Below, piece by piece: positions 24,780 through 35,759 of a DNA stretch of 64,000 bases. This stretch comes from Microplitis mediator (Eukaryota > Arthropoda > Insecta > Hymenoptera > Braconidae), in NCBI RefSeq assembly GCF_029852145.1, contig NC_079973.1, forward strand, positions 14,029,921-14,093,920, written 5' to 3'. The stretch's first letter is position 1; each line of letters starts with the position of its first letter. The notes below the pieces were generated by a model that was not told the DNA's origin, did no database searches, and saw only the letters and a list, made by a program, of their open reading frames with translations. The position numbers and the translations under genes are program-made.

Positions 24780-25730
24780 TCAACTCACTGACCCAGAGTT
24801 CTACTTATCTGGTGCCATTGATATGCTCCTTGGCGCTAACATATATGGGCAGATCCTTGAAGAAGGCGTAATGAAGAGAGCTTTAGACACCCCCCCTGCT
24901 CAGCTGACCAAACTTGGATAGGTCATATCAGGACCTTCTGGTCCCCAAGTTGCGCTAGCGAATTGTCGAGTCCATCACGTCAAGCTGGATGCCGATCTAC
25001 ATGAAGCACTTCAGCGATTCTGGTCATTAGATGAGATTCCCAGAAGCACAAAGTCAAAGTTGTCCAAGGATGAAGAAGCATGTGAGGCTCATTTTGTTGC
25101 AACCCACTCCAGACACGACGACGGTAAATACATCGTTCGACTACCCTTCAGAGCGCCCGCGAGCCAACTTGGAGACTCACAGCCTAAGGCATTCAGATTC
25201 TGTGCAGCCTATCCAAAAAGTTTCAGCACAACCCTGTCTTCCATCGACCCTACTCCGAGCTCATCGAGGAGTATAAAAAACTCAAACATCTGGTACGAGT
25301 GCCAAGTCCTGCTCCCGAACCAGAAACTGCGTATTGCCTACCACATCATGGCATCCTGAAAGAAAGCAGCCTTACCACCAAATTGCGAGTCGTCTTAAAC
25401 GGCTCCAGTGTCACCAGCTCCGGCAAATACAACAACGATTTGCTTGATTCAGGCACCAATCTACAGATCAATCTCTTTGATGTGCTGATGTACTTCAGAC
25501 TATCACGCTACGTGTTCATGGCTGATATTGAAAAGTTTTACCGGCGAATTAAAGTGCATTCTAAGGATTGGAAATTCCAGCGCATATTATGGTATCTTAA
25601 TCACCAACTTGTCACCTACGAGCTGACTACTGTTACCTACGGCACCGCTTGCGCTGCTTTTTTGGTTCTGCGTGCTTTTCTACAGTTTCTCCAGGATGAA
25701 GGAAGTCGCTTACTCGAGGTTGGTACATAG
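24780..25730 (+). pseudogene. BEL/Pao protease-RT linker and reverse transcriptase N-terminal half
   Basis: 24800-24960 encodes the linker IDMLLGANIYGQILEEGVMK and AQLTKLG-stop-VISGPSGPQ. 25299-25730 is an open frame with the RT block: LPHHGILKESSLTTKLRVVL, NGS, NDLLDSGTN, DVLMYFRLSRYVFMADIEKF, LTTVTYGTACAAFLVLRA. The catalytic first Asp (ADIEKF) is present. The frame is lost just before the YIDD box. Confidence 0.8.
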
Positions 25731-26145
25731 ACGATACGGCTGGGAGAGCGGACTCACCAGAAGAAGCTCGAGCGCAAATCACTCAAATAATTCAGATTTG
25801 CAAGGCGGGTGGCTTTCCAATCCAGAAGTGGAATAATAATCATCCTGATGTGCTAGCAGATGTTCCTAAAGAACGAAAACTAACAAACCTAACCAAAAAT
25901 TCAGTGAGCCCTCGCTGTCTCAGGCCCTAGGCCTTGGCTGGAAACCGACGTCCGATACCTTTCACTTTGACCTTGAACTCACGACAGAAGGACCCATCAC
26001 CACGCGCAAGGTATCATCACTGATTGCCCGGATCTTCGACCCACTCGGCTTCCTATCTCCCGTTGTGATCGTAGCTGAACATTTCGTGCAAGAGCTTTGG
26101 GTTATGAACCTGCAGTGGGAAGATGAACTAGCCCACGCAAAATCC
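25721..26145 (+). pseudogene. BEL/Pao RT C-terminal part with YIDD box
   Basis: In a different frame from the upstream RT, TAC ATA GAC GAT at 25724 encodes the YIDD catalytic motif, then GRADSPEEARAQITQIIQI and AGGFPIQKWNN. Further frame changes lead to ALGLGWKPTSDTFHF and RKVSSLIARIFDPLGFLSPV, the connection region ahead of RNase H. Sequence homology stops at about 26145, where the DNA transposon begins. Confidence 0.75.
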
Positions 26146-27774
26146 TTATGTTCCCTCGATTTTTTCCTGGAAGCGAAAATGTAAAAAAAATATACAATCC
26201 TTTGGACGTTTACAGCGAGTCAAAAATCGTAAATTATTAAAAGTTCCTAGCATTAATAAATATCTTGTAAGTAAGGAAACTAATAACACCAATACAATTA
26301 ATGCAATAATGGAGTGAAGTGATGATGTACATGCCAATAGTGTTGAACAGAATCAAACTGATGTCGATATTGAAAGTGTCATTCTTAAATCTGTACAACA
26401 TAGATAGACGAAACGAACGATTTCTTAACGTATTTTTTTTTCAATCTTGATTATCATGACGGCATAAGCACTGCAGCAGTACAGATAAATATCCCAATGA
26501 AAAAAGTAGAAGACAAGAATTGTGAAGCAAATATACAAATTTCGAAGAATGTCCGAGATTCAAGTTGTGTCCCAATAAGTGTGGATCTTACAAAATCTTG
26601 TCAAGGTTTTCATAGACTTTCTTCAATTACTACAGATAAAGTTATGAGCAGTGTTATTAGCAAGTGTCTCATGCCTCTTGACTTTACTCCCAAACTGTAA
26701 AGCCTCAAAAATTGACCAAAAAGACAGTTTATTAATTACATTAATGAAATTTAGAACTGTGTCACGATATTTAGATATCGCGGCATCTTCGCATTAGGTC
26801 GGATGAGGCAGCAGATGGCAGCACACGCTGCTCAACACGTCTCAGATATTATTATTATTGTCGTTACTATTATTATTATTATTTTATGTATTATCTTATT
26901 TTATTTACTGTATGATTATTATTTAATTAATTTATTAGATACAAATTGCGTTCAACTTAGTAAAATTTACTGAATTTTATAAACGGTGAAATGGATTTTA
27001 AATACGCTGGGATAAATAATTGCGTATCTATTTATTTGGATTATTTGATTATTATTATTATTATTTTGGTTGGTTGACGCATGCGCGTCAACGCAACCGT
27101 TGGCCTCGGTAAATTTATTTAATCTAAATAAATTTACGGGCATTATGACTAAACTAAGGGAATATTTAGGTATAAAATTATATAATTAATTATACTCTGG
27201 AAAAAGAATGGCCATTTAATGTCGAGAGTGGACAAATTACATGCCAAACAAGTCATTGCATTATGTTGGTGTCGATGAGTACATTAACATGCGACAGGTA
27301 TATGGCTCCATTGGTTGCAATGAAAGAACATTATGAGATGGCGCCGGCCGAGGTGCTGGCATGGGACTCACGTGCTGCCATGGTCAGACGTGGATAAGCA
27401 ATTGTAAGAGCAAGGTGTGTTGCTGTTGCCATAAAGTATTTTGTTGGGACGCCATTTGGCCATTATTGAAACTTATAAAGTGTATTGGACACTTGGCAAT
27501 TGGCGTGATTGCAGTTGTTGCAATAACTATTGCCAAAATAATAATTGATGCCAATGGAACCTGTACGCATTTTATATTACAACGAAGACTGTAAGTACCT
27601 TTGTGCTCTATACATTGGCGTGTAATTTGTCCCGCGTTGGTGGCCATTCGTATATCCCTCACGTGTGAGTGAGAGAGAGCGCAATACTTATAGTAAATTC
27701 CATTATATACATATATATAATCGCGTACTTGTTTGTCCCAACGGAAATTTGTCCAAAACTTGGGAAGTAATATT

Positions 27775-28000
27775 TATTATATTTTATTATTCAATAATTA
27801 TTGGTGACTGTGTATATGATTGACGGTAAATAATTATTGATACTTACAAGTATTATATTTTATTATAAGTAATTATTGGTGACCGTGTATAGGATTGACG
27901 GTAAATAATTACTGATATTTACAAGTATTATTTGGTATTAGTTAATAACTATTGGTGACCGTTCATATGTTTGTCGGTAAATAATTATTAACAGTTACGT
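27775..28000 (+). repeat. Three ~75-bp tandem repeats
   Basis: ATTGGTGACTGTGTATATGA, ATTGGTGACCGTGTATAGGA and ATTGGTGACCGTTCATATGT begin near 27800, 27875 and 27951 (periods 75 and 76), each followed by a GACGGTAAATAATTA-like segment. Confidence 0.8.
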
Positions 28001-28547
28001 TATTCATTTGTCATTTTTGAATATTATTGGACAATATTTTACAATTATGGTAATATCACCAGTAGGTGCGTTATTATGTTGCGATAACGATTTAACTTAT
28101 TATCAGTGTTAATTAATTTTGAGTTTAATAATTAATATTGTGATATATTTATATTGTGCGCATAAAAAGTATTATAATTAATTATTTATATTTATTATTT
28201 ATCACGTGCGAGTGACAGCCAAAGGAACATTTGTTTATTAATTATTGTTTGTGTATGTGACTATTGGTCACACAAGAATTTATATTGTGAAGTGAATATT
28301 ATTTTTTATTATTATTGTTTTATTATTTATATACCGCTGAATAATTATAAATTAAAATATATCGGGTTAAATGGCTACCAACCTGGGATTTATTTAAATT
28401 CTATTATTTATTTATTGCAACTATCTCTTTCTTGCTTTCCTTTTCCAATACCTGAAAACTGCTCTCTCTTTTATTTTATTATTTCATTTTCATTTCATTT
28501 TCTTTCGTTATTGTTTATTTGTTATTTCGTTCGTGGGGCACACGAAC

Positions 28548-28565
28548 TGGCGCCCAATTCGGTTG
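28548..28565 (+). promoter_or_regulatory. Primer-binding-site-like motif
   Basis: TGGCGCCCAATTCGGTTG a few bases after GGGGCACACGAAC resembles a retroelement PBS just inside a 5' LTR. If so, the LTR would be 26760 to about 28542. The tRNA was not assigned. Confidence 0.4.
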
Positions 28566-29373
28566 TCTAACCCAGCCTGAGAAGAGCTGAGTGTCCAGGG
28601 GGATCGTGGGCATCTCCAAAGGACATTTTTGGTTTTGTTTTATTATTTTTAGTTTCAGTTTCACCATCGGTGGGCCATAACGCCTATTTGACACTAACCA
28701 CACTCCGCCGTGGGTAGTGTGAAATAGTAAGGAACGTTATAACTGCTTTATCATTTACGGCACTTTCCGTACTGTTCAGTATTCAGTAAACTTGAACACA
28801 TAGTATATTTGTAAAGCCAAACAACAGTTGAATATTTTACTGAAGAATTTTAGTTTTTGGCTTTCTAAATCGAGTATACAAGCATCTCTACCGGAATCTT
28901 TTAAACGACATTACCCAGAAACTTGTGTTATAATTGATTGTACGGAAGTTAATACTGAAATACTGCCAGAAGTTAATCGAAGGGTATTAATGTATTCAGA
29001 ATATAAGCATCACCATACAGTGAAGTTCATGGCGGGTTATACGCCAAGTAGATTTATAAGTTTTATTTCGAAATGTTATGGTGGTCGTGCTGGTGATTGC
29101 TTCATATTGAATAATTGTGGTTTAATTGATTTAATTGAGCATGATGATGTAGTTCTTGCTGACAAAGGCTTTTCACAGATAAAAACCCCAGTAGAGAATA
29201 AAAATGCTATATTTGTGATGCTTCCTTTGGTTATAAGGATCACTTCACCCCGGAAGAAGTAAACGAAACATACAACATTGCTTCTGTAAGGATACATATT
29301 AAACGGATTAATCAACGAATCAAGGACTTTAAAATTTTATCAAAAGTATTAAATTCATTATTTCCTCATATTG

Positions 29374-30268
29374 TGAGACAAATCACTTTTCGTCTTCGCG
29401 ATTTTTACCAGCAGCCACCAGAATTCGCGGGTTGAACCCTGGCTTAGGCTGGCCTCTAACAAATTTTATTTTACTTGGACAGAGCAGTGGGCTGGGGTTC
29501 TTGCAAAGCAAAGACCCGCACTTATTCAAACTCGGCAACGTATGAGAAAACTTATCAACTTACCTCACGGCTTATAAAATTATAGAATATTCTTGTTAAT
29601 GGTCAAATTACTAGTTGTAACTTAATTAATATTTATTTTATCAGACTATTTAATAATCTTACCAGTAAAATAAGAAATAAGTAGGATGAACAGTGATAGA
29701 TGGAATAAAAGGAATGAATCAGAATACTTTGCAAGTTTATTGCCAATTATAATAATCAAAATTACTTACAAGAAAACGCAAGCACTGGATATAATGTAGA
29801 CAGATTCGTGGCACAGTATAATTTTATATCGCGGGTATACCGCCGGTGACGTACAGTAATATTTAATTGAACTAACTCTATTTATAATAATCAGTAAACT
29901 TGAACAGTAAAGTATATCGCAAGAGAATTGCTAGTAATACAACTATAACACAAGTTAATTTCCCGATTTACAAAGTAGTTATCCGTATTAACAAAGTCGC
30001 AAATAAATTGCTAGTATATGACAGTGAAATTGAATTATACGTCTTATTGCTAATTGATCCAGGATCGAAGTGAAGTTCAATAACCGTAGGGTCTTAGGGC
30101 TGTTTTTGGGCTCGCTCCCCACTTCTCCTCACGGTTATGCGTTGAGGTGATAACTAGTCATGTGACCATGGCACTATGACTAGCTTTAGGTGGTTTCAGA
30201 CGGCAACGAGACGGGGAAAAATGGGAACCGCAAGGCTGAGGGAGAAGATGACAATTCACATTGTCTCA
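29374..30268. mobile_element. 895-bp solo-LTR-like insertion, ATTG duplication
   Basis: Termini TGAGACAA and TTGTCTCA (TG...CA, perfect 8-bp inverted ends) lie between ATTG at 29370-29373 and ATTG at 30269-30272. Removing it joins FPHI to DNIVFVICTL of the transposase in frame. No coding capacity. Size, TG/CA ends and 4-bp duplication fit a solo LTR of Ty3/gypsy type. Confidence 0.75.
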
Positions 30269-30349
30269 ATTGACAACATAGTTTTCGTTATCTGCACCTT
30301 AATTAATGTTCAGAAACTATTGTTTAAAGAGAAAGAAGTGGTTCAGTAA

Positions 30350-30840
30350 GACTTTTTCTGAAAAATGTAAATAATACATTGAATTTTGAATTTGGAATGA
30401 AATGAAACTATACATATTTTTGATAAGAGTGCTGGTATTTTCGAAAATAACGAAAATTTGATGTTCATTTTTTTTTATAATTATTTGAACATAATGTAAG
30501 TACAAGTTAAATAATAGTATGATTTATCTTAAATATTTTTATTTTATCACATTTGTTGTAACATTTGTTAACCAATTTAACTTTTTACAAAGTTTTTCTT
30601 TATAATTCAATACAAATAAAGTACGTATATTTTTAAGTAAAAAAATATTTATGATAAACTTTTAGAAATATTAAAACGTATTCTATTCATTTTTCTTAAA
30701 ATCTATCACGGTTTTGAAGCCACAGATATGTAACTTTGCACTGATGCCCAATTATTCCCGCTCAAATCAATCTATGATTTAATTTTAAACAAGAATCAGT
30801 TGATTACATTGATAAAAGCATTTTTATTTAGAGTCAGTAC
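30350..30840. other. AT-rich spacer between the convergent transposon genes
   Basis: Non-coding; contains AATAAA-like signals expected for two convergent 3' ends. Nothing else seen. Confidence 0.4.
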
Positions 30841-32300
30841 AGTATTTGGCACGTAATCTTTGGATGTATTTACTAAAATAAAATTGTTCCAGATGAGGAA
30901 TTAACTTAGCTAATAGTTGTTTATCTCGTTGGATGGTTAATAGCACACTGCCTAGTGGTGACTAAACAAATAAATGACAAAATCCTATATTCGTCCCATA
31001 AATTTGGAGCTGAACTTGAATATAAATTGAATGGGTTAGATTTAAATGTAACCCATTTTCATTTCTTCTCAAGTATGGTACGTTTGGCTTTCCAAGTTCG
31101 TTCTCCTAGACAGGTGTTTTCCGGCATGTGTATGGACATTTTATTTTAACTAGTTGCCATTGCCAAGCTTCTTTTCCATATACTAATATAGCATCTGAAG
31201 AACAGCTCAACCACGGTTGTTGCAGATTAATTATTACTCCGACTTTGACCATCTCCAAGCTTGGATCAACTAATTGTTTGTACTATTTCAAAGCCAAATC
31301 TTCATTTTTTCCTGCAGATCATCGCAGCATTTTGAGTGATTTTTGGATTTAGACAATCTCTCACTACTTTTTCTACATTAAAACGGTGGCTTTTCAGTTT
31401 GTACTCATTGCTGGTAGTTATCCGTAGAGTGCGTTGTTTAAACCACTCGCTGCTGTTTGATTGTTGAATTGTTAAAATACTCAAGTTTAATGCAGCTTTA
31501 AAATCACAACAAATATACTAAATGTAAAAAGTAATAAATCTTGGGTTATATCAACTTCTTCACTGTATATTTGATTCATAGATTGCAGCAAGAATTTATC
31601 ACTCACAACTTTTTCCACTTTTTCCGTGGGGGTTTGTTTTGTCTTCATTTGAATCATTTCTAACAGTGATTTGGTTGGTGTAACAACGACAAGTGTATTG
31701 GCAAATGAGTCCGGTGAATTCGCAGTCATAATCTTGACAGGTTCCAATTTTAATGCTTCTCGACACAAGGGCTGCGGGGTAAAAAACTTCGGCATTCTTT
31801 GACCTTTACCGTATCCAAGTAGTTGCCGTTGGGTTGGCTTAACCCATTCTTGCAAGTGACTCGTTTTTGAAGATGAGCTTCCTGGAGAATTGACATAATG
31901 AATCAACGCACAGATTTGCTTGCATGTACCTCCAAGACCTGCTTTACAGGTACATAAAGCATAACGAATGTTTCGATTCTTGTCAAGCTTAAAAACAATA
32001 TTTTTATAATTATATCTATTTACATGTCGAAATTTCTGAGCTTTTTAATTAAATTGCAATAAGTATTTTTTAATTTAATTTTCATACGCACCACAATTTT
32101 CACATTATATACATTTGATACACTCGTTTGTGGCACAACTTTGCCGATTATGACACTTTCAAAATTATTTGTTTTTTCAACTACGTCGTAGCCATGATTA
32201 GAGTTGAATAATTTTTTTCCTTTTTCATAATTCTGGCCACGTATAATATTATTGACACTGGTTGAAATCCGTATTTTATTATTTTTTCCATTTTTTAAAA
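30840..32300 (-). pseudogene. YqaJ-type exonuclease with N-terminal SWIM finger (ISL2EU)
   Basis: Minus strand. Exon 1 (about 32300-32093) gives GKKLFNSNHGYDVVEK and VIIGKVVPQTSV. A short intron (donor GTGCGTATG, acceptor AAGCTCAG, about 32092-32035) leads to exon 2 with the SWIM finger CTCKAGLGGTCKQICALIHY (about 31915), KTSHLQEWVKP, then the YqaJ core: SEWFKQRTLRITTS (about 31440), GVIINLQQPWLSCSSDAIL, LVKIKCPY, and LEQFYFSKYIQRL near 30860. The first nuclease Asp is kept, but the ExK motif reads KIK, so a key Glu is missing. Frameshifts and stops in the core. YqaJ proteins of this transposon are lambda-exonuclease-fold nucleases of unproven role. Confidence 0.7.
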
Positions 32301-32394
32301 TTATTTTATGTGGTTTTTAATGAATGTTTTGATCCCACTATCTTCGACAAAAAAACACTAGAGAGTGCTTACCTCGGCAATATTTCTGCCTCTA

Positions 32395-33610
32395 TATTTC
32401 ACGCACGGTACCGATAGTGAAATGAGCCTTCCTGCATCGTTCAGCCACCCGATTAATGGCCGACGAAAGTGCAAGCTGAATTTTCTCCCGAGCATCTCGA
32501 AGAACGGGCAGTCAAGGTCAACCTGGCATCTCATACAACTGCCAATCCCCAGCGAACGTTGGACAGATATTCAACCTTGAGTAGGTTTCTCAAATGCACT
32601 GCCACGATTCAGCGAGCCATGACGTGCTTTAGGAAGTCATCAGGAGCATCACTTGCTCAAAAGCCTCCGATTCCAGGAGACATGGAGCAAGCCCGAGTAT
32701 TCTGGGTGAGATTTACTCAGGGCATTCATTTCCCGCAGGAGATCTAGCTGTTGCAAGCTGTGCAACTCATTCCTTGCAGCAGTCCGCTGATTCGACTAAC
32801 TCCACACTTGGACACCATGGGAATTCTGAGGTTGGGTGGACAACTACAAAACTCCAAGCTCAGTCATGAAGCCAAGCATCCTGTGATCCTCTCTAGAATC
32901 TCAGCCCTCACCACCCTGGTGATCCAAGATGCGCATCACGAAATCCTCCATGGCGGGGTTCAGCTTACGTTGTCATACATACGAAACAGCTACTGGATTC
33001 TTGGAGGACGAGCACCCGTGCGCTCTGTGCTCCTCAACGGTGTGCCCCCTACCCGACACCGCCAGCAATGAGCTCAGCAGCTGATGGTACCACTCCCGGC
33101 TACTCGAGTCACGCCTTCCCGAGCGTTTCTATTTTCTGGAGTCGACTGCGCCAGCCCTTTCACTATAAAAACCTGGAAGAGTAGAGGCGCGAAAATTCCC
33201 AAGGCCTGGATGGCCTTGTTTGTGTGCTTCTCAACATCAGCCGTTCACTTAAAGCTGGTCACCGATTGCACCACCGTTGCGTTCATCGCCGCCTTTCAAC
33301 GATTCACCAGCAGACGCGGGATCTGTGGTTCTTTGTGCAGTGACTGTGGTACCAACTTCAAGGGCACTGCAGTTGAGTAATCCAAGCTCTTCACGGCGGC
33401 TACAAACGAGAACCATCAACTTGAAAGCCTGCTCGCCAACCTCGGCACCAAGTGGGAATTCAAAAAGCCTTCAGCACCTCACTTTGGAGACAAATGGGAA
33501 GCCGAAGTGGTCGGTCAAGCATCATTTGAGGCGAGTAATTGGAGAGCAGCTGCTGACCTTCGAAGAAATGACAACCTTGTTGACCCAAATTGAAGCCACT
33601 CTCAACTCTT
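32395..33610 (+). pseudogene. BEL/Pao integrase region
   Basis: Resumes after the transposon: LDRYSTLSRFLK (32560), then the zinc-binding part (GILRLGGQLQNSKLSHEAKH, HHEILHGGVQLTLSYIRNSY at 32810-33010). The core follows (GVDCASPF with the first Asp at 33140; AVHLKLVTDCTTVAFIAAFQ; LCSDCGTNFKG with the second Asp at 33345; the DKWEAEVVGQ block with the Glu near 33490, in another frame). Then HHLRRVIGEQLLTFEEMTTL. At least three frame breaks; catalytic acids are individually present but no continuous ORF. Confidence 0.8.
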
Positions 33611-34041
33611 GACCACTCTGTGCTCTCACTGATGATCCTGAGGACCTATCTGCCCTCACACCCAGCCACTTTCTTATCGGCGATGCTGTAAATGCAGTAA
33701 CTGAACCATCTTTAGAGGAGGTAAAGACATCCCGACTGTCACGTTGGCAGCTCATTCGTCAATGCCTAGAGACTTTATGGTCTCGATGGTCATCGTCTTG
33801 TCCACAACGTTACCTATCGATTTTTAAGTGGAATCAAACAACTCCCGAGCTGCGAGTAGGGGACCTGGTCCTAGTCGTCGATGAACAGTATCCACCTGCA
33901 AAGTGGCCACTAGGAAGGATCGTCCAGACTCACCCAGGAGCTGATGGCCACGTTCGTACCGTTAGCGTACGCTCTCAGACTACAACCTTGGATCAGCCCA
34001 TCGTACAGCTGTGCCTGCTACCAGTCAACGAGGAGTTAATA
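33611..34041 (+). pseudogene. BEL/Pao integrase C-terminal domain
   Basis: Follows a stop at 33610 in the same frame: LTDDPEDLSALTPSHFLIGD, SRLSRWQLIRQCLETLWSRW, LRVGDLVLVVDEQYPPAKWP, LGRIVQTHPGADGHVRTVSV, IVQLCLLP, stop at 34039. This is the typical tail of BEL pol and fixes the 3' end of the coding region. Confidence 0.8.
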
Positions 34042-34069
34042 TAATTATTCGTTCGCCTGGCTAATGAAT

Positions 34070-34082
34070 GGCAGGGGGGAAA
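34070..34082 (+). promoter_or_regulatory. Polypurine tract of the BEL element
   Basis: GGCAGGGGGGAAA shortly after the pol stop codon is a good polypurine tract, marking the junction to the 3' LTR. Confidence 0.6.
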
Positions 34083-34084
34083 TA

Positions 34085-35170
34085 TTGAAAATTGCTATAT
34101 TAAATAACAAACTAAATAATTGATATAAAAAACTCAACACGTGTGCATTTTCAAAAATAAAATAAAATATTGAAAAAAATAATTCTTTCTCTTCAAACTA
34201 AATATTTTAGCTCTGCGCTACTCGCAACATCCCCGTGTACCTACTTTTATGACCGTCCTGGGTTTGGGGCCATAAAAGTTGATTCTTTTTGTACACAGCG
34301 TGAGCCTTTCGCGCGCATACGCAGCTCTTCTACGCGAACATTTGGTCGCCAGATTTCATTTTTTTTTATACATACAATTTTTTATTATAAATAAGTTAAC
34401 AGGACTTTCTCACGCTCCTGGGAAAGTGGAAAAATCGAGAAACTTCCAAACCAGTTTTGAACCTTTTTTTGCATACTGGCGGTCTGCATCTACTCGTCAC
34501 TGTTTTTACCAGTCAGTTGCTCTATGACCTTTTGTACCGAGAACATTGAGTATTTCCGATCGTGTCAATTCTCTTGACCAGCCTTTTACAAATCAACAAA
34601 GATCAGTTCAACTAATTCCTTTCTTAACAGTGAAGTCAGCAACAGTTCAGTTACAGTTAATCTCAGTTTTACAGGCTTTCAACAAGTTTTACAAGCTTTA
34701 AACAAGTTTTACAAGCCATCAATAACAATCAAGAGTCAAGTACGCAGCATCCAAAGCAAGCAACGGCACGTGATCATCTACCATCCGCATCGTGCCATCT
34801 CACACTGGTGTGATCGTGATATCCAGTATCAGGCTACCAACATTTAATCACAACTCAGGTCTAAGTAAATTACAACCTGAGTTACTTTTGGTATGTACAC
34901 AGATTCAATTACTAGTCTCTCTCGCATCTTGTCAATACTCTGACACTCTAACTGGGTCGCGCTATAACAACTGACTTTTAACTGGTCTCACAAGGCTTTC
35001 CTGGTATGATCCCTGGTTCTCTGCGACCATGATACCGCCTTGTGATTCGTCAGTAGCTATAGTGGATCATATCTACTGTGGGGAATCCTTTCGGGTATTC
35101 TCTCCTTACCGATCACATCATAAGGGCTGACCTACCCCCAGTTTCCACCAAGGCCTTACCAAACCTTACC
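34085..35170 (+). repeat. Probable 3' LTR region of the BEL element
   Basis: Non-coding, GC-richer block downstream of the polypurine tract, with a short tandem AACAAGTTTTACAAGC (34690-34712) and no partner in the window because the 5' LTR is missing. The exact ends are not determinable; the first ~100 bp are AT-rich and may be a further insertion. Confidence 0.4.
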
Positions 35171-35202
35171 AAACCATATTTATAATATGTAAAAAATAAG
35201 GT

Positions 35203-35330
35203 AGCACGAGTTGTAATCCGCAGATAAAATATTCACGACAAAATATCCGCGATAAAATATTCGGAGACATTTTATCCGATTGACAAAATATCCCGTGACA
35301 AATATCCTATCGATAAATCTAACTGGGTAT
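35203..35330 (-). repeat. Short-word repeat arm, word GACAAAATATCCG
   Basis: Six variants of GACAAAATATCCGC in ~115 bp. The reverse complement of the whole arm, including GACATTTTATCCGATTGACA, appears at 37890-38020. The two arms enclose 2.5 kb that includes the 35760 palindrome. Confidence 0.65.
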
Positions 35331-35757
35331 CTTCTCAGGGAGGCAGGGGAAGAAACCACGTCCCCTCTCGACCAAGTGGTATGTCGACCAATACATGGAA
35401 TTGGTACAATGGGCGTATCCTTCGAAGCCGACATGTGGGAAACCGAATCCTAGGATACTCTGGGTATGGACTCGTTGTGGCTGTGGTTAGATACCACGTG
35501 CAATGAGGATTTTTGATTATGCCACCGATTAATGTCCACCTTAGTTTCGACTAAGTGTGTCGTTCGGGTAGAAAAGAAGGGATCTCGCAGCGCCTGTATG
35601 TCCAAAAGGGTGAGTAAACGGCATCTGGTCGGCGGAGGTGGACTTAGGTCCCGTTACATTAATTAATTTTCAATGAATCTTATTCAGAAAAACATATTTT
35701 CAGTAAAAAAATAATTCATAGATTTCGATAAACGGGTACTGTACCATTCCAAGCATA
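35331..35757. other. GC-richer non-coding block
   Basis: 35340-35650 is markedly GC-richer (GGCATCTGGTCGGCGGAGGT) and holds an ACCACGTGCAAT motif. No open frame or match elsewhere in the window. Could be the 5' end of a retroelement; not assigned. Confidence 0.35.
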
Positions 35758-35759
35758 TA

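Larger units (their letters stand above)
26760..28740. mobile_element. 1,981-bp insertion in the transposase, AACTG duplication
   Basis: AACTG occurs at 26755-26759 and 28741-28745. Joining across it gives the continuous transposase reading MKFRTALSFTALSVLF. The insertion starts TGTCACGATATTTAGATATC but ends AACGTTAT rather than CA. It contains an internal tandem repeat, an ATT-rich tract, a promoter-like region and a primer-binding-site-like TGGCGCCCAA at 28548. Most likely an internally deleted or atypical LTR element. No proteins recognised (92-codon frames at 27361-27662 overlap each other on both strands and are unconvincing). Confidence 0.7.
26146..30349 (+). pseudogene. ISL2EU/DDE_Tnp_4-type transposase, split by two insertions
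   Basis: Pieces in order: RFFPGSENVKK (26156), GFHRLSSI (26610), LLITLMKFRT up to 26759; then from 28741 ALSFTALSVLF, SFWLSKSSIQASLPESFKRH, VIIDCTEV, YKHHHTVKFMAGYTPSRFIS, VLADKGF, and after a frameshift near 29220 HFTPEEVNETYNIASVRIH up to FPHI at 29372; then from 30269 DNIVFVICTLINVQKLLF and a stop at 30347. The first two acidic residues (IDCTE, ADKGF) are present. The third, expected Glu in RIHxERAI, reads Lys (RIHIKRIN). Several stops. Dead copy. Confidence 0.75.
26146..32350. mobile_element. ISL2EU-like DNA transposon inserted in BEL/Pao
   Basis: Two converging genes define it: a DDE-type transposase on plus and a YqaJ-type exonuclease with SWIM finger on minus, the known ISL2EU gene pair. 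It separates BEL RT from BEL integrase. Terminal inverted repeats were not identified and the N-terminal THAP part is largely missing, so the limits are inferred from where BEL homology stops and resumes. It hosts two later insertions (26760 and 29374). Confidence 0.65.
23791..35170 (+). mobile_element. BEL/Pao LTR retrotransposon, 5'-truncated and interrupted
   Basis: Ordered remnants of gag, protease, RT, integrase and C-terminal domain run on the plus strand from 23796 to 34041, then a polypurine tract and an LTR-like region. The 5' LTR and N-terminal gag are missing at 23790. Between 26146 and about 32350 an ISL2EU DNA transposon is inserted, and the RNase H region is not recognisable on either side. 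Stops and frameshifts occur throughout. An old, dead element. Confidence 0.8.

Noticed and set aside
27361..27662. Pair of overlapping 77- and 92-codon ORFs on opposite strands
   Set aside because: Mutually antisense, inside the 1,981-bp insertion, no recognised domain.
35180..35434. 84-codon minus ORF
   Set aside because: Generated by the GACAAAATATCCG word repeat and the adjacent block; no conservation signal.
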